A DNA stretch of 64,000 nucleotides from Echinarachnius parma (GCA_037951105.1 JBAMJV010001820.1:1-64000); one strand, 5' to 3'. Positions 1 through 13,800 are shown, numbered from the stretch's first letter. Notes: generated by a model not told the origin, from the letters alone. A program made the numbers and translations.

Positions 1-567
1 ATAATGTCTCCCTTGTAATGGAGATTGAATGAAAAGTATTCCAGGAACGCTTTTGAATTGTACATATATATAGTAAAATCAATGGGCAGTATGTGATAAA
101 ATCTTACATAAATGTTCACTTTTTTAACTAGGTAAACAGTGATCCCGTTTCTATGAAACTATCACACATCATTCAGATTTCAGAAGAATCTTAGAATTTT
201 ACAATCATATTGGCATATGATTGAAGTCTTGAGTATCCCTTTTGGGAAAACATTTTGAAGTTAATGGATCACTTTAAAAGTGCAATGAGAATAAAGAAAC
301 TCTGAATTCTTTGTTGCAAATTTTTATTGTGAAATTAATCAAATGAAAGCCTTGGGGTATAAATACAATAAATAATTAAAAACCGTTTGTACACATTTCT
401 ATCGTTCCATGATAAGTATAACCATTATATATCTAGACATATCAGGAAAACAGAAGCTATTGTTATTCAAAGGCCTATTGCCGAAACATCACTACAGAAA
501 ATCGTCTTACAGAGAGTTTTTGTCATGAAAAATGTATACCCTACCTTTTGATCTACAGTAATATACA

Positions 568-880
568 TGGGGGTGTTCACAAAGATCCTAAGTTGAACTT
601 ACATGTAACACTATGTTGGACTTAAACAGTATGGAAAGCCATTTGTAGCCTTGAAAATAAAATATACATTAAAATGCCAAAATGCAAGTATTTTAGACTT
701 TCATAAATTTTACATGAAGAACATGAAATCTCCTTGACAATAGAAACATATTAGTAATTTGAAACAACATTGTATGACTTTTAAAAGGACTTTTACAATT
801 TTGTTTTCAAAGAAACTTAACAGCTTTCCATACTTTTTAAGTCCAACTTAGAGATAAGTTCATCTTTGTGAAACACCCCC
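568..880. mobile_element. MITE family a, copy 1
   Basis: Inverted ends GGGGGTGTTCACAAAGATCC and the reverse of CATCTTTGTGAAACACCCCC bracket about 313 bp. The interior repeats the AAGTTGGACTTA motif. Three other copies occur in the window. Flanking CATGG on both sides may be a target duplication. No coding capacity. Confidence 0.8.
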
Positions 881-1349
881 CATGGCCATTCAGCAGCATT
901 CAAAGGCATGGAACAAGCTTGTTTTCATGTTCATCTGCATAAAATTACGACTCTAAACTTTGTTATGCATTGAACTCTACCAAATTTATGGGGTTCGTTT
1001 ATATGATTTTTGAGGGCCCAGGGGCACTCTGCAGACTTGCTTTTTTGATGGCTAATTTGAATATGACTTGCGATAATACCATCATGAATGTTCTCTTTAT
1101 CACTTTTAATAGCAAGAACTATGTTTACATATTAATGTCCCAATTCTGCATTTGTTTTGCATGGAATTCCTACATGTTGGTCTTATAATGCCTTTTTGAT
1201 AAGTAATAAGACCTTGTATGACAAACACTAGAAGTTATTCATTACTGTAAGTGTCCAAACTTTGGCTAGTACACTAATACTGAGAATTTTACATTGCACA
1301 TATTACACTGTTTTATTTAGTATTTTGGGACAAGGACAAATTATTATAA

Positions 1350-1788
1350 TTAAAGGGTACCACCACCCAAAAATAATATTCTTATTATAGAAAGGTACCA
1401 TCTTAATATTCCATTCCTTCAACAAGTTCACAAAAATATGTTTTCAGAAAAAAATATATAATTGGAAAACGCATCACCATTCTCAACCATGCGTTCATGC
1501 GGTCTGAATTGCGTAGACTACAATGCGTGCAGAGCCAGAGCGCACTGTGCAGAGCGAATGAATCATCCGGGAATCTATTGACGTACGCGTGAAAGCATTG
1601 GCGCACTCGCAAATGCTTGGCCCGTATGGAACCAGGAAATAGCAGTGGTTCTGTAAGTGGTGGAAATTAATTGCTTTGTTTTATGAATTACACAACCCTT
1701 TGCAAAATGTTGGGTATCTATTTGATATCACAAAATGGTACCAAAACATATAATAATGTGTTGTCCTTTGCCTGGTGGTCCCCTTTAA
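1350..1788. mobile_element. MITE family b, copy 1
   Basis: About 440 bp ending TTAAAGGGTACCACCACC and, inverted, TTAAAGGGGACCACCAGG. The TTAA at both ends suggests a TTAA target, as in piggyBac or Kolobok-type elements. No transposase present. Further copies at 23826, 35355 (reversed) and 45944. Confidence 0.8.
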
Positions 1789-1901
1789 TTCGATTTTTGT
1801 CTTACACATGATACACTTGGGAATTTCAATACAAGCCAACAACATGGCCCATATTTACTAAACCCCAATAGCTTAGTTTTATGCTCAGTCTATTTAGGAT
1901 A

Positions 1902-2482
1902 TTAAAGGGATAGTTGAGTTTTGGTATAAAAAGAGAGTACAGTTTTGGTCAAACTGAATTTTAGTAACCAAAACCTGCACCATTACATTACAAACTAATA
2001 GTTATAACCCCACCATGCTTGAAAGGAATAATAAACAAATACAAATGACTCAAGTAAAAAGCCTATTATCATTCAAAAAGAGCTGTTAAAACTCAAGATG
2101 GCGCTCTCTAAAAACTCATTGGTTTCAACCATTTAAAATAAAATATTGCACATGTGAATTTTTGTTGAAATAGTAATTAGATGAGATAATCAACAGCTAT
2201 TTAAAAACCTATTTGGTACATTTCTTTAAAGAGAGGAAGCATTTAAAAAAAAATAGTAACGGCTGGTTCAAAATTATCGAATATTTGTGGGGCCCCACAA
2301 TTATAATAAATGGTTATGTTTATGGATATTTCAGCCATTTCTGAACCGATTTTGATCAAATAAAATGTATTCTATCATTAAAAGTGTATGCTCTTTTAAA
2401 TTTGACACTTGGTTTTTCATTAACTCACAAACAAAATATTTTGTGTAGTGCCCTCTTTACCAAAACTCAACTATCCCTTTAA
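1902..2482. mobile_element. MITE family c, copy 1
   Basis: About 580 bp with ends TTAAAGGGATAGTTGAGTTT and the inverse of AAACTCAACTATCCCTTTAA. The interior block CATTCAAAAAGAGCTGTTAA recurs at about 17655 and 35855. Again TTAA-bounded and non-coding. Confidence 0.8.
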
Positions 2483-2797
2483 TGCTAGAGCAATGAATAG
2501 TATTCTTAGTCTCCGACTAAAACCTTTATACTAGTTGGCACCTCTCATTGCATAAACTCAATATTTCATGTTTCTATATAATTATTTAACAAATGAAAAC
2601 AATGCCAACATATTCAGTAGTAAATATATACATTCTTTCTTCAAGTTTAAATTTTCACCAATATTTGCAAATTTACACACTAAACAAATCTAATTTTAAG
2701 TTATTGCACAGCACTCACGCAAACAAGAATAACCCTCCGAGTGCCAAACTCAAATGCAAGAATCCATTTGATCTATTCTTTTTTTTTACCAGAGGGA

Positions 2798-3134
2798 AGT
2801 TGCACAAAGATCCCAAGTCAAACCTAGAACTACATCTAAGTTGGACTTAAAAATAATGGAAAACCATAATTTTCTTTGAAATGTTTTTAAATTAGTTCTT
2901 TTAAACAGGCCTACAATTTTGATAAAAGTCATTAACATTTTCTTTTATCAAAAGAGACTTCAAGTTATTGATGTAAAATTTTGTGGAAAGGTTCAAATAT
3001 TTGCATTTGTGCTCTAGAATACATATTATGTTTAATTCTGAAGCTACAAATGGCTTTCCAAAATGTTGAAGTCCAACTAATTAAGTTAAGTTAAGTTCGA
3101 CTTGGGATCTTTGTGAAACACCCCCCCCCCCCCC
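2798..3134. mobile_element. MITE family a, copy 2
   Basis: Same family: TTGCACAAAGATCCCAAGTC at the left, ACTTGGGATCTTTGTGAAAC at the right, ending in a long C run (3119-3134). It is the most diverged of the four copies and its left end is eroded. Confidence 0.75.
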
Positions 3135-3209
3135 AGTTTACATGAACATGCACTTGATTCCCCATTAACCCAAGTGAACAGAAGCTTGGTCAAAAGTCAA
3201 GAGCCTCTA

Positions 3210-3462
3210 TGTGACCGGCTATAGCAAAACCCGGCACTTGTCAGTAATTCATGTTTTAAAGAAATGGGCATTTTAAGCTCACACAATGTGTGTACAAGAC
3301 CTATGATTGTAAAATTGAAACAATCATATCTTTGCTAATTATTGACCAATTAGTTAGAACAAAGCATCACATGAAAGCTTGTGATGAGGCCTTTCTAATG
3401 GTGTGACAATCTACATTTTGATTTTTACTGACAAGTGCCAGGTTTGGCTATAGCCGGTCACA
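3210..3462. mobile_element. TA-flanked MITE (Tc1/mariner-type target)
   Basis: 253 bp with inverted ends TGTGACCGGCTATAGC and GCTATAGCCGGTCACA and a longer imperfect arm (about 35 bp) including the GGCACTTGTCAG block. A TA dinucleotide sits immediately outside each end (3208-3209 and 3463-3464). No transposase remains. Confidence 0.8.
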
Positions 3463-4094
3463 TATACTAAATTCACCACTTGCAATAAAGAACAAATAAA
3501 CATATCTAATTTCATGAGTATTGTGACCAGAGTCCACCATGGCACTCAGAGGGTTTATTTCTCATTTTGCGTTTGACTTCCCTTAATGATTGAATACGAG
3601 ATGATAAGAGTGTGTCTTGGCACTTGGGGAGTTACAATGGCGCGTCCCAATGTTTAATGAATGGCGCATATCTTGGAGTCTTTGTTTCTGCATTACAGAA
3701 TAGAAATGGGTCAAGAAGACAAAAAAAAGAGAAGATTGATGTACCCTCATTGATTTCAGTCAGACTTGCTAATTAAAACATTCAAAAGTAACTTCAATAA
3801 ACAGCCTTTATATATATACTGAGGGTGGCCTAGAGTGTGACTTTGCAGATATTGGTAAAAATCAACTTGAATAAGGCATATTTTTTTAAGTGAGGCCTTC
3901 TAGCAATTTTATCATGATTATTAATGCTCACCATTTCATGGTTCTGGATTAATACATTTTACTACTTTCATACTGCTGTAGACAGGTTCCATAACATTGT
4001 TTTTCTCGGCAAGGGATCACTTTTGGCGAGCACAATAGGAATGTTGGCTACTATAGACAGGTGGCTGCTAAGAGAGGTTTGATCGCATATTACT

Positions 4095-4793
4095 TAAAGG
4101 GATCTAGTAACATTGTCCAAATCCACAAATATTACTTAGAACTCCAGGGGGGTGTTTCACAAAGATCCTAAGTTGAACTTAACTCTAAGTTGGACTTATC
4201 TATTATGGAAAGCCATGTGTAGCCTTAGAATAAAATATATTCAAAACCAAGAATGCAAGTATTTTAGACTGTCATAAATTTAACTTCAAAAACATGGAAT
4301 CTCCTTGATAATAGAAAATATTAATGATTTAAATCAACATTTTATGCCTTTGAAAAAGGACTTTTAAAACAATTTTTCAAAGAAACTAATGGCTCTCCAT
4401 ACTTTTTAAGTCCAACTTAGAGATAAGTTCAACTTAGGATCTTTGTGAAACACCCCCCTGTGGTTCTCTCATACCTTGTTGTATTACCAATAGAAGCATG
4501 GAAAAGCTTTCATTTTTTGGAACTTCCATTTTCCTTAAAAAGATATTTACAATTTGAAGTGTTCTGATTCTTAATTATACACTGGAAAGTTTATAAGTTC
4601 TGTGTACAAAGCCATGCAGTGCAATGAGTAAGCGAATATCACTTTGCACTTTCGCTCATTACATATAATATCCATTAAACATGAAATTATCACACATTAC
4701 TCAGTGGACATATCAGATAGTACACATTTTATCAACCATTCATCACTTTTTACACATGTCAACAAAGTTGCTAAATCCCTTTAAGTTTCTAAC
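4095..4793. mobile_element. MITE family q, split by a family-a MITE
   Basis: Ends TTAAAGGGATCTAGTAAC and, inverted, TTAAAGGGATTTAGCAAC. The family-a copy at 4147-4458 sits inside. A second copy at about 9140-9885 is interrupted by a Helitron-like element. Confidence 0.7.
4147..4458. mobile_element. MITE family a, copy 3 (inserted in a family-q element)
   Basis: Ends GGGGGGTGTTTCACAAAGAT and ATCTTTGTGAAACACCCCCC are nearly perfect inverted repeats; interior as in copy 1. It interrupts a second repeat that resumes at 4459, so it is the younger of the two. Confidence 0.85.
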
Positions 4794-4834
4794 AATAAGA
4801 CCCCCACAATGTATTGAACAGAAAATGTTCTTAC

Positions 4835-4899
4835 CTGTGAGAAGATCCAGATGATGAACTTGCTGCAGCTGATGAGTTTGATGATGATGATGAAGCTTT
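4835..4899 (-). CDS. CC2D1: CC2D1 exon 21, Ser-rich segment
   Basis: Encodes KASSSSSNSSAAASSSSSGS-like sequence from a TCA-rich triplet tract, phase 0 in and 2 out, with a strong GTAAGA donor. Vertebrate CC2D1 proteins also have a disordered segment between the C2 domain and the C-terminal coiled coil. The coiled-coil exon(s) must lie left of base 1. The triplet tract may be polymorphic. Confidence 0.75.
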
Positions 4900-7800
4900 C
4901 TGAAAAGTCAGAAGGGGAAAAAAATAAATCAGAGCAGGCAAGCTCTACGGTGATTGAAATGTATCTCAGAAGTCAAACAAATTAGAATGTTCCTTTTTCC
5001 TGAATGATTTGTCTAAAATCTGGGCTGACATGGCGGAAGCACCTACCACCACCACCATTAGTACACCTTTGATGATGATGATGATGACGACGACGATGAT
5101 GATGATGATGACGACGATGATGATAATGATGATGATTATGATGAGGATGATGATTTATTTCTCTCATACTTACCACTGTTTTCTTGTGCACACTGTCTAT
5201 GATGAGCCACTTCTCTTTGATGAAGTCCTCCTTTATGCCGGTCAGCGGGTGATGGATGCGAACTTTGACCTCGATCTTCCCTCCGATCTCCTTTCTACCA
5301 TCCATGAGCTGAAGAAGAAGGGAAGAGAGATTAACTCTTGATTCATATTTTCTCAACTGTGACTTTTTTTTTTTTTTTTACCCGGCATACATGTACATCA
5401 ACTTGCAGGAAAATACAGTACATCATGGGTCTGTTTCATATAAATGTTGTCAATTAGGGTAAAGGTCTAACGTATCATGTCCAAAGCCATACAGCATGAA
5501 GTATTTAAGCTGTATTACAATTATTGGACATTACAATATGAAAAGTTTAATGAAACCCCTGAGTTTGACAAACTCACTAAAATTCACGAGATGGCAATGC
5601 AATAACTAATGAATAGATTTGCAAGGAAGTGCATTAATTTTCATAAAATCCAAATACACTCAGTCTACTGGCATCTATGCATTACATTTAGAAAATGTTC
5701 TGGAAAAAGATGTACATTGTAATTTTCAATTTCAATGTTTATTTTATTTTATTTTGTCTAACACTAGACATTCTCTTTGTATGCATGCATCGACATGATA
5801 CAATTTAAACAATAATGCATTATAACACTAGACATTCTCTTTGCATGCATGCATCGACATGATACAATTTAAACAATAATACATTATTAGCAATACAATA
5901 GAAAATGTTGAAATTAATACAGCATAGGAGATGACTTACTGGCAACGATTCATGGAGTTCACATTTGCTGTCCAGTTCGGCCAGTTTGAGACTGGCTGTA
6001 CCAAGTGTCTTGTGCCCTCTCAACAGACCCCTGCAAATACAAGGAAAAACGAGTTGTGATAACTAGATTATTCATTCTTGTTTGAGATCCAAGTAACTTT
6101 TATAACTAAAACAAAGGTGGGTTAACGATGGGCAAATTGAAATGGATGGTATGAGAAAATTATGAATGTTTGTATGATAAAATAAAAGAACTCACTTGCT
6201 GTAAATGACTTCCAATTTGAGTGCCTTTCTCTTCATGGCTGAGTTGAAGGCTCTTGAGTTGCGGTTGATCTCAACCATGAAGCTGGAGTTATATTGGGGT
6301 TGGTCCGCTCCTTTCGCCCATCCAGTCTTGTGACTTTGAGATTCATCCTAAAGCAATGTCAAAACAGTAATAAGCATCAATGACATTCTTACTTTAAAAT
6401 AAAATCTATTTTAAACTTTTGATCACAATACAAATATTTACCTCCGAAATTTTCGGCTGTCGTCTACAGCCTTCGTCAGCGATGTGACCCGACTTGACCT
6501 TTCGTGACGTAACGATCGATCAACGGGTCGTAGACATTCGGTAGCTTGTATCGCCCCCCGTCTCGGTTCAGTGAAAAAATAGATTTTATATTAACTACCA
6601 ATACAGATGAACTTTCATAGTGACATTCTTACTTCTTAGAGATAGCGTACTGTCAATAGTAACAGAAGTTTAGAGACATTTTGAAAGCTAAATTTTGATT
6701 TTGATGTTGGCTGATGTTCACTTTTAGCTTGAGTTACATTGGAGTTAGTCTGCACCTTTGGCCCATCCAGTCTTGTAACTTTAAAATTAATTCTAAAACA
6801 ATGACGAAAAAGAAGAAATAACATTATTTATTGATCAACATTTTCACAGATAGAGCAATGTCACTCTAAGAGGAAAGAAAAGAGATTTTGAAAGCTAATT
6901 TTGCTTTTGAAGGTCATTATACAGTGGTTGATAAAGCTGGAATTATATTGGGGATGGTGTTCAATTTCGCACACCCTAATTAGTGACTATGAGATTCATC
7001 CTAAAACAATAAGAAAAAAAGGAGCCAAAAAATCAATACACTTCAATAAAATCAATATGAATCAAATGTTTGAAGAGATAATGAACATAATAATAGTGGA
7101 TACTTATATAGCGCACGTTCCGTCTTTCGACGCTCGCGGCGCTTTGGGAAAAGAGAAAAACGACTAAACAAACAAACATACATACATACAAAAACAAATT
7201 AGAGTATACCTATTTTTCAAATAAATAAGTTTTCAACCGAGTTTTAAAAGTATCCAAGGAAGGTGATTGGCGAATTTCAATGGGGAGATCGTTCCAATGT
7301 TTTGGGCCAAGGTATGAGAAGGAACGATCTCCCCATGAACGTTTTACTCTGGGTACTTGGAGGGATTGTGTGTTAGACGAGCGAAGACTACGTGAAGGTG
7401 CGTACATTGTGAGACTATTTTGTAAGTAGGCAGGGGCAGATGAATGAAGTGAATGATATACAAGTAATAATAAATAAAACATGTATAGAACTGTCATTTA
7501 TATAATAAAAGAGTCATGATGAAGAAGGATTGTGAAAGCTAATTTTGCCTGCCAAGTCCTTTATCAAGTGACTGATTTCCACCTTACGCCAACCCCATCT
7601 GAAGACTTTTAAATTCATTCTAAAATAATTGTTTCGAGAGAGAAAAAGCAAGCATCAACAAAATGTTCCAGATAGAGCATAGTCAATATCAACAGAATTT
7701 AGAAGAAAAGTAGATGAGAGATTTTAAAAGGTAATTTTTGTAAAACTGGAGTTGTACTGGGGTTGGTTATAATATATGGCTGTTTATTTGTAATAAATGG

Positions 7801-10800
7801 TTGACTAATAATTATCAGTCTTATTTTTTATATCAAATATCAGAAAAGTACTCACCGAAGGATAAGGGAATTCCACTTTGATGTACGTATCGATATCCTT
7901 GGCATCTTTCTCTGAAAAGAAAAAAGGGGGGGAATATATATCTTCGGTACTAAACTACAATAAACAAACAAAATCCACTTCCTGAAGGGAAAAAAAAGTT
8001 CTTGTCAAACTTAATTTTAGTGGATAATACTTGTGTGTTTCATTTACATCTGAATAAGTATGATATTCTATTCAGACGGCTTGTGATTGCACCATCTAAG
8101 AAGGGAGGATTTGAGAGTTCTGAGCAAGACTTGGTATTCTGTCTTGGATAGTCCAAATGAGATCTGTTCGTATTCTTTATTGAGCTTGTAATTATATAAA
8201 TAAGAACTACAGCGCCGGTATGTTTATAGTAAGGAGAGGATAGGTGGTAGGAGGGGCTTGACATTTTGAACGGGTTGACTGTCCGTCGACGATAATACAG
8301 AGGGTGGAGGCATACCTATTGGGGATTGGGAGTTTAATCTTCTTGCAAAAATCTGTCTCAAAGTCAGCTTACGTGGGGCACCTCTCTTACACGATATTTA
8401 TGAACATCGCTTACCATTTGGGCAGTGTAGCTGCAGTCCCTGCACGACCACTATCTCTGCCTCAGTCTCCTTCACATCTGGGCATACTCTACATACAAAA
8501 GATAAACAAATTGATAATCAATCAAAAATTACTTTTTTGGGGTTATAACAGAAATTCTCAATTTATTTGCCCTTAGCAGTGGTCTGGGTTCTAATGACCT
8601 CCAGGAATTATATTTGAAAACTAGAAATGATTGTGTTGGCCAGCAACAAATTACAATTTACAACACACAAGTCTATATGCTGTTTAATTCTGGCCACCAA
8701 GCCACCCCGCATATATGTAATAGAAGTTTTCCATATGTACATGAAATGTATTTCACGTTACCTAACAGAAGGCAGTGTTCTTTGTTCGTAGTGGTGTCTG
8801 GGTATCGCCTCTCCCCTGCTCTGTTTGGCCATCAATACATCAAGGTCTTGCTGACACGACTCCTCATATTCTTGGAACCTTTTACAAAACAATCTCAAAC
8901 TCTACAGAAGTTTGCCATAAAAAACAGAAGATTGCCATTTTATGCAATTGATTTCACGTTACCTGACAGAGGGCAGCGTTCTCTGTTCGTAGTGGTGTCT
9001 GGGTATTGCTTCTCCCCTGCTTTGCTTGGCTGTCAACACATCAAGGTCCTGCTGACACGACTCCTCATATTCTTGGAACCTTCACAGAACAAGAACAAGA
9101 AAGAAATATTACTGAATTATTAATTACAATCTCAACCCTTTCATCTATCTAGTAACATTATCAAAATCAACAAAAAGTCACTAAGAACTCTGGAAGTTCG
9201 CACATACATTCTCACTTCTATACTACTAAAAGAGGAGGTTGTGTCTGTTTGTTTGTCTGTCTGTCTGGCTATGCAAATCGCCATGCCTTGAGGTATGATC
9301 CTCACCTTACAGTACAGGTGATGATTGATACTACCTTTAGGGAGATAATGGTGAAAGGGTATCAAATTACATCAAACGGAGTGGATTTCTTTTTTGACGT
9401 TTTGAGCCCAAAAATGTCTTTTTCGGGGCGAATGTAGCCCCGGTAAATTCCATATAGCGGTGCATACACTATTAGTATGGTACGTGATGTACACATACCG
9501 TACCCGTTTGCCTATGTACAGTGTGTTGTGTGCATGCCGCAGTGTAGTAGCTTGTGCTTTGCTGCAGTGGAGAATCAGTGTGCCTGCCAGGCACAGGTCC
9601 TCTAGTATGATTAAAATGTTTAAATTTGAAAGTCTCACTGGGAGCATATTTTTAAAATATTAAAAAAATTCTCACTGGGAGCGTTTGAACTGTGTACAAA
9701 GTTATGGCAATGAGTTAGCAAACAACTTTTCATTTTCCCTAATTTCTCAGTCATAAAACATTCTTTCAACATGGAATTCTCACACGCCACTCAGTTGACA
9801 TATTGAATATAGAAATACACATTTGTATCAACCCTTTGTTATTTTTTAAATATGTCAACATAGTTACTAGATTCCTTTAATAATGAAACAAAATGTAGGA
9901 TATTGCTATGTGTACGTTTCATATGCAATGCATATTGACACATAATAGGTTTACTATTTTCATGGTAGAGTAAAGGTCAATAATTTTTGGATTGATTTCC
10001 TTAGAAGCTATTAAACTTTTGTCAATACTCATAGATAGTAGTCTCACCTTTTAACTGATTTGACATTTCCAAGCTTTTCGTAGACAGATGCATTAGCTTT
10101 ACAGATCTGAAATGAAAGAGCAATATAATTATTAAAATATGGATTGTTAAAATGTTGACAAAATATATGGAATATAGTATGGACAGACAGATATTAAAAC
10201 ATGTAGTATGTCCCTAAAACTTTAAGGGAAAAGGTTTATAACTACATATTTTAATATTAAAATGTGGCCAAAATCTATGGAACATAGAATTATGTCCCTA
10301 AAAGTGTAAGGGAAAATGTTTAAAAATATGCGTAATAGTAAAACATTAGAGATGTTGATCACTAATAAACAAACAGATAAACAAACAAACAAACATACAG
10401 ACGAACAAACTCACCTCTATTTGTTTGTTGAGTGTGCTGATAAGCCTTTGATAGACATCTTTTGAGTCAGATCCCGCTAACATTTCAAAGTCCTCCACAG
10501 GTTCTGGTGACGTTGGGGGTGAGACTACCTCATTCTCTTCACATTGTCCTTGCGTGGGAAGCTTAGGTATCTGAAAAAGTGTAATAAATAATAGAACATT
10601 AGCAACATTTAAAGCTTAAGTATCAAAAACCTTTTAAAAAAACAAATAAAAATAACATCAATAACATCATGAAAAAGTGAAATAAATAAAAGAACATCAA
10701 CAACATTTGAAGCTTAAGTATCAAAAACATTGAGAACAAATATTAAAATAACATTAACAACTTTTTTAATTGTCGGAAGCTTAGCTGAACCCGGTGGGCT

Positions 10801-13800
10801 ATGCACAATGTCTAAGGGGATTTCAGAATCTCAAAGGACACAGGTTAAAGCATAGTAATGACTGTAAAATAGCAACCCCTAGGTAAAAATCATTTTTCTT
10901 GCCTGACCTTGTTTAGAATTACCTGCGACAATAGATATAGTTAGGCAGCTAAGGGCCTGATATCATAACAATTGTGCACAAAATGAAAAAAGCATGAAAT
11001 TGTCACAGTAAATTCTTATCATCATAACGTTTAATTTTTGCCGTGGAAGTTTCTTAATTATGACCTTGAGGGGCGGGAGAGGGTCTTGAAAAAAGGGGGT
11101 TCAAAATGAATTTTTACATCATTTCATTGGTACATATCATGACTTAGCACTTTTATTGACATGATTATGGGATAAAAGTGACCTGAGAGAATCATAATGT
11201 CCACCATTATAATAATATATGTGCCTCAGTCTTTCAGTTTGGGTGTAAAGTCGCAATGGGGGTTTAGTACATAGAGCACCAAAATCATAAAAAATTGTCT
11301 TTGGCTGAAAATTTCAACTTTACGGAATTTGATACTTACATGTGTCATCTACATTCTCTGAAAATTTCATGTCCTAATTCGATTGTTTTATACCGAAAAT
11401 AATGATTTTTCTGAGCAACCTTCAATTCGGTTTCGGCCTGAAACTCGGTTTATCATCGCTGGCTGTTCATGATCGATCGTTTGTGCACTGATTGAGCGGC
11501 ACCCGACCGCTGTTATTGTGAGCGGTGTGCGAGCTAGCTGAGCCGGAGCGGAAAGCACTGTGATTGGTCAGACTGACCTGAATAGAGTTGTACTGGGTAT
11601 GTACGTTGTGTTCATTTCCGGATAGCGTGCGCGACCCTACTGTATAATACCGCATTGAATCGCGCCTTGTTATGTAAATTCTGTAGCTAGCTTTTCCTCG
11701 CATTATCAAAGCGCATCGTGTGCAGCCTACCGCATCCTACTGTATTGAATCGCGCTGTGCGGCTTACCGGTACCGGTACCTACCCTATTGAATGACATGG
11801 TACTGCGTGCATGCAAAATACGCCTCCCCGGTGCGAAGTTCATTGTGTATAGTTCAATGTTGCGGTAACGATCGGGCAGGATGAATGAGCAGGTGGGTCG
11901 ATATCGCCCGACCAGTGAGGACTGAAGTTACTGCTCTATTGTACCATTCATTGTGATCGAGGGGGTCATGCCAGCTAGCCCGCCGGGTTAACTTGCATGC
12001 AATTGTACAAAACTGGAGCGGCTTTGTACAAATTTAACTGTACTGGCAGAACCAAACTTTGTACCTTCTACCTCTAAAATTGGAATATCTCCACTAATAT
12101 TGAAGCTAATAAGTTAATTTAAGCACCATTATTTTTCTCACTTTACAAGCTTTCCAATGATATTAAGTTTGTTGAGGTTCCTTCAACAAATCCAAAAGTC
12201 ACCGAACTCCCTACCAATGAAAAATGAATTATCTGGGCACTGTTGAGTGTTGGACTTGCAGAAAGAGAAGACTTAAAAAAGAGAGAATTTATTCATTGTA
12301 AATGCGCACATATTCCGACTTGGCCAACAATAAATTGCATCTCTTTCTGAAAACTGGCACAACACATTTGAATCGGATCATCAGTTTCAGACATCGAATC
12401 AGCAGAATTTGCAACATTTTCTTGACCCGTCTACTTGTGAAGATTTCTTTGGATGTCTTTTTACTGCCATAAATAAGGGGGCATACATTCATGACATTAG
12501 ATCAGTAAATGATAATAGTCTGCATGCAGTAAATGAGTAAGCGCTTAAGTTTGGCATGTCTTGTATCACTTGTCTACCGTGGACGTGGGCCAGCAGTCAC
12601 GCCAGTAACTGGTGTAAACTGCAGCAGCATACAATGCAGTGTGCACGCCGTGCGTGAACATGCGTGGGCCGTGCATGTGGCGTGCAATGCCAATGCACGC
12701 AAGATTCGTGAATTCACTTCATACAAAGCGCAGTATTTGACTGACTACTTCTCATACACGCATTATCAAAATCATTATTGTGCAATAACATATTACTCTG
12801 CACTATCAATCGATTTCATCATCTAAATTAAAGATCATAAAATTATTCAGAACCCATTCAATTCCCACATTTTAATTCATAAAAACGAAGCACCAACCTG
12901 GTCGGCCATGTTGATTTAGGCAAAAGAGACCGACTAACGTTGTCCTAGTTTTGTCGTAGAGGGCCAGGGCCGATATATCGCTATTTGATTCAATCAGAGC
13001 TGCTCATTCTATTATTACTCGCGAAAGGGCCGCCTTCGGCGGCCCTTTCGCTTTGCGTGAGCGATATAAGGTGTTGAAAGGACGTAGAGTTGACACAATG
13101 GTGGATTGGAAAAAGAAAACAAAAGAAGTTGGTGAATGTGATCCTAAACAGAATTATAGCACGTGTGCACACAATACATGTACAATAATAAATGTGTAAG
13201 AGTTTGATGTTAAAGTGTATTTTGAAGAGGTTGTTTATCAGTCTATACTAAAAGTAGCGCATTTACCCCCCCCCCCCCCCCCCCCCAAAACAAAAAGGAA
13301 TAAAATATTGAAAATATATCATGTATTTGTTTTGCATTTTGGTGTTTTTTTTAAATTCAAATTTGCCTAAAAGAAAAATTATTTAAATGAGCCAATCTGA
13401 TTGAAGGTGGTAACACTACATTCACACAATTGTAAACAATAAACAAAAAATAACTACCCCCTAAAGAACTGCTCATAATTTCATAACTCTTAAATGTAGA
13501 GACGATGTCATCTTACCACAATATTGGTACATTTGTTATGTACATTTTGTGTGAAAATCAGAGATATTCATCAATGTATGGCTGAATGAACACAGATTAA
13601 AGACAAAATGGCCCAATTCAAAAGTCACAAGACATTGTGCGTGCCTGTACATTGTTGTGAAAGCATTGATTATGGTTTATGAAACAATGCTGTTTGATAT
13701 TCCATCCATTTTTATTTTTGAATGGCACATGTGTTTATAGCTGCGCTCATCTGGACTGTGGTAAGTACCAAGGGCGTCGATTTCTTCTCGCCATTGGGGG

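Larger units (their letters stand above)
1..4834. other. Region left of CC2D1 exon 21: MITE cluster, no coding exon seen
   Basis: No recognisable exon on either strand, including none for the missing CC2D1 C-terminus. It holds three copies of MITE family a, one each of families b and c, a TA-flanked MITE and a family-q element hosting one of the family-a copies; each is listed separately. Bases 40-280 resemble 21285-21420 (shared CACTAGGTAAACA and AAGAATCTTA blocks), an unclassified dispersed repeat. Confidence 0.7.

Noticed and set aside
5009-5356. Met-rich and His-rich open frames on both strands
   Set aside because: They arise from the GAT triplet tract plus the antisense of CC2D1 exon 20; only the exon part on the minus strand is real.
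7210-7497. Small host gene with a 95-residue product
   Set aside because: The product is the C-terminal end of an L2/CR1-type LINE protein followed by the typical LINE tail.
8614-9123. 169-codon plus-strand frame with an internal repeat
   Set aside because: It is the antisense of the duplicated CC2D1 exon 15; the repeat reflects the exon pair.
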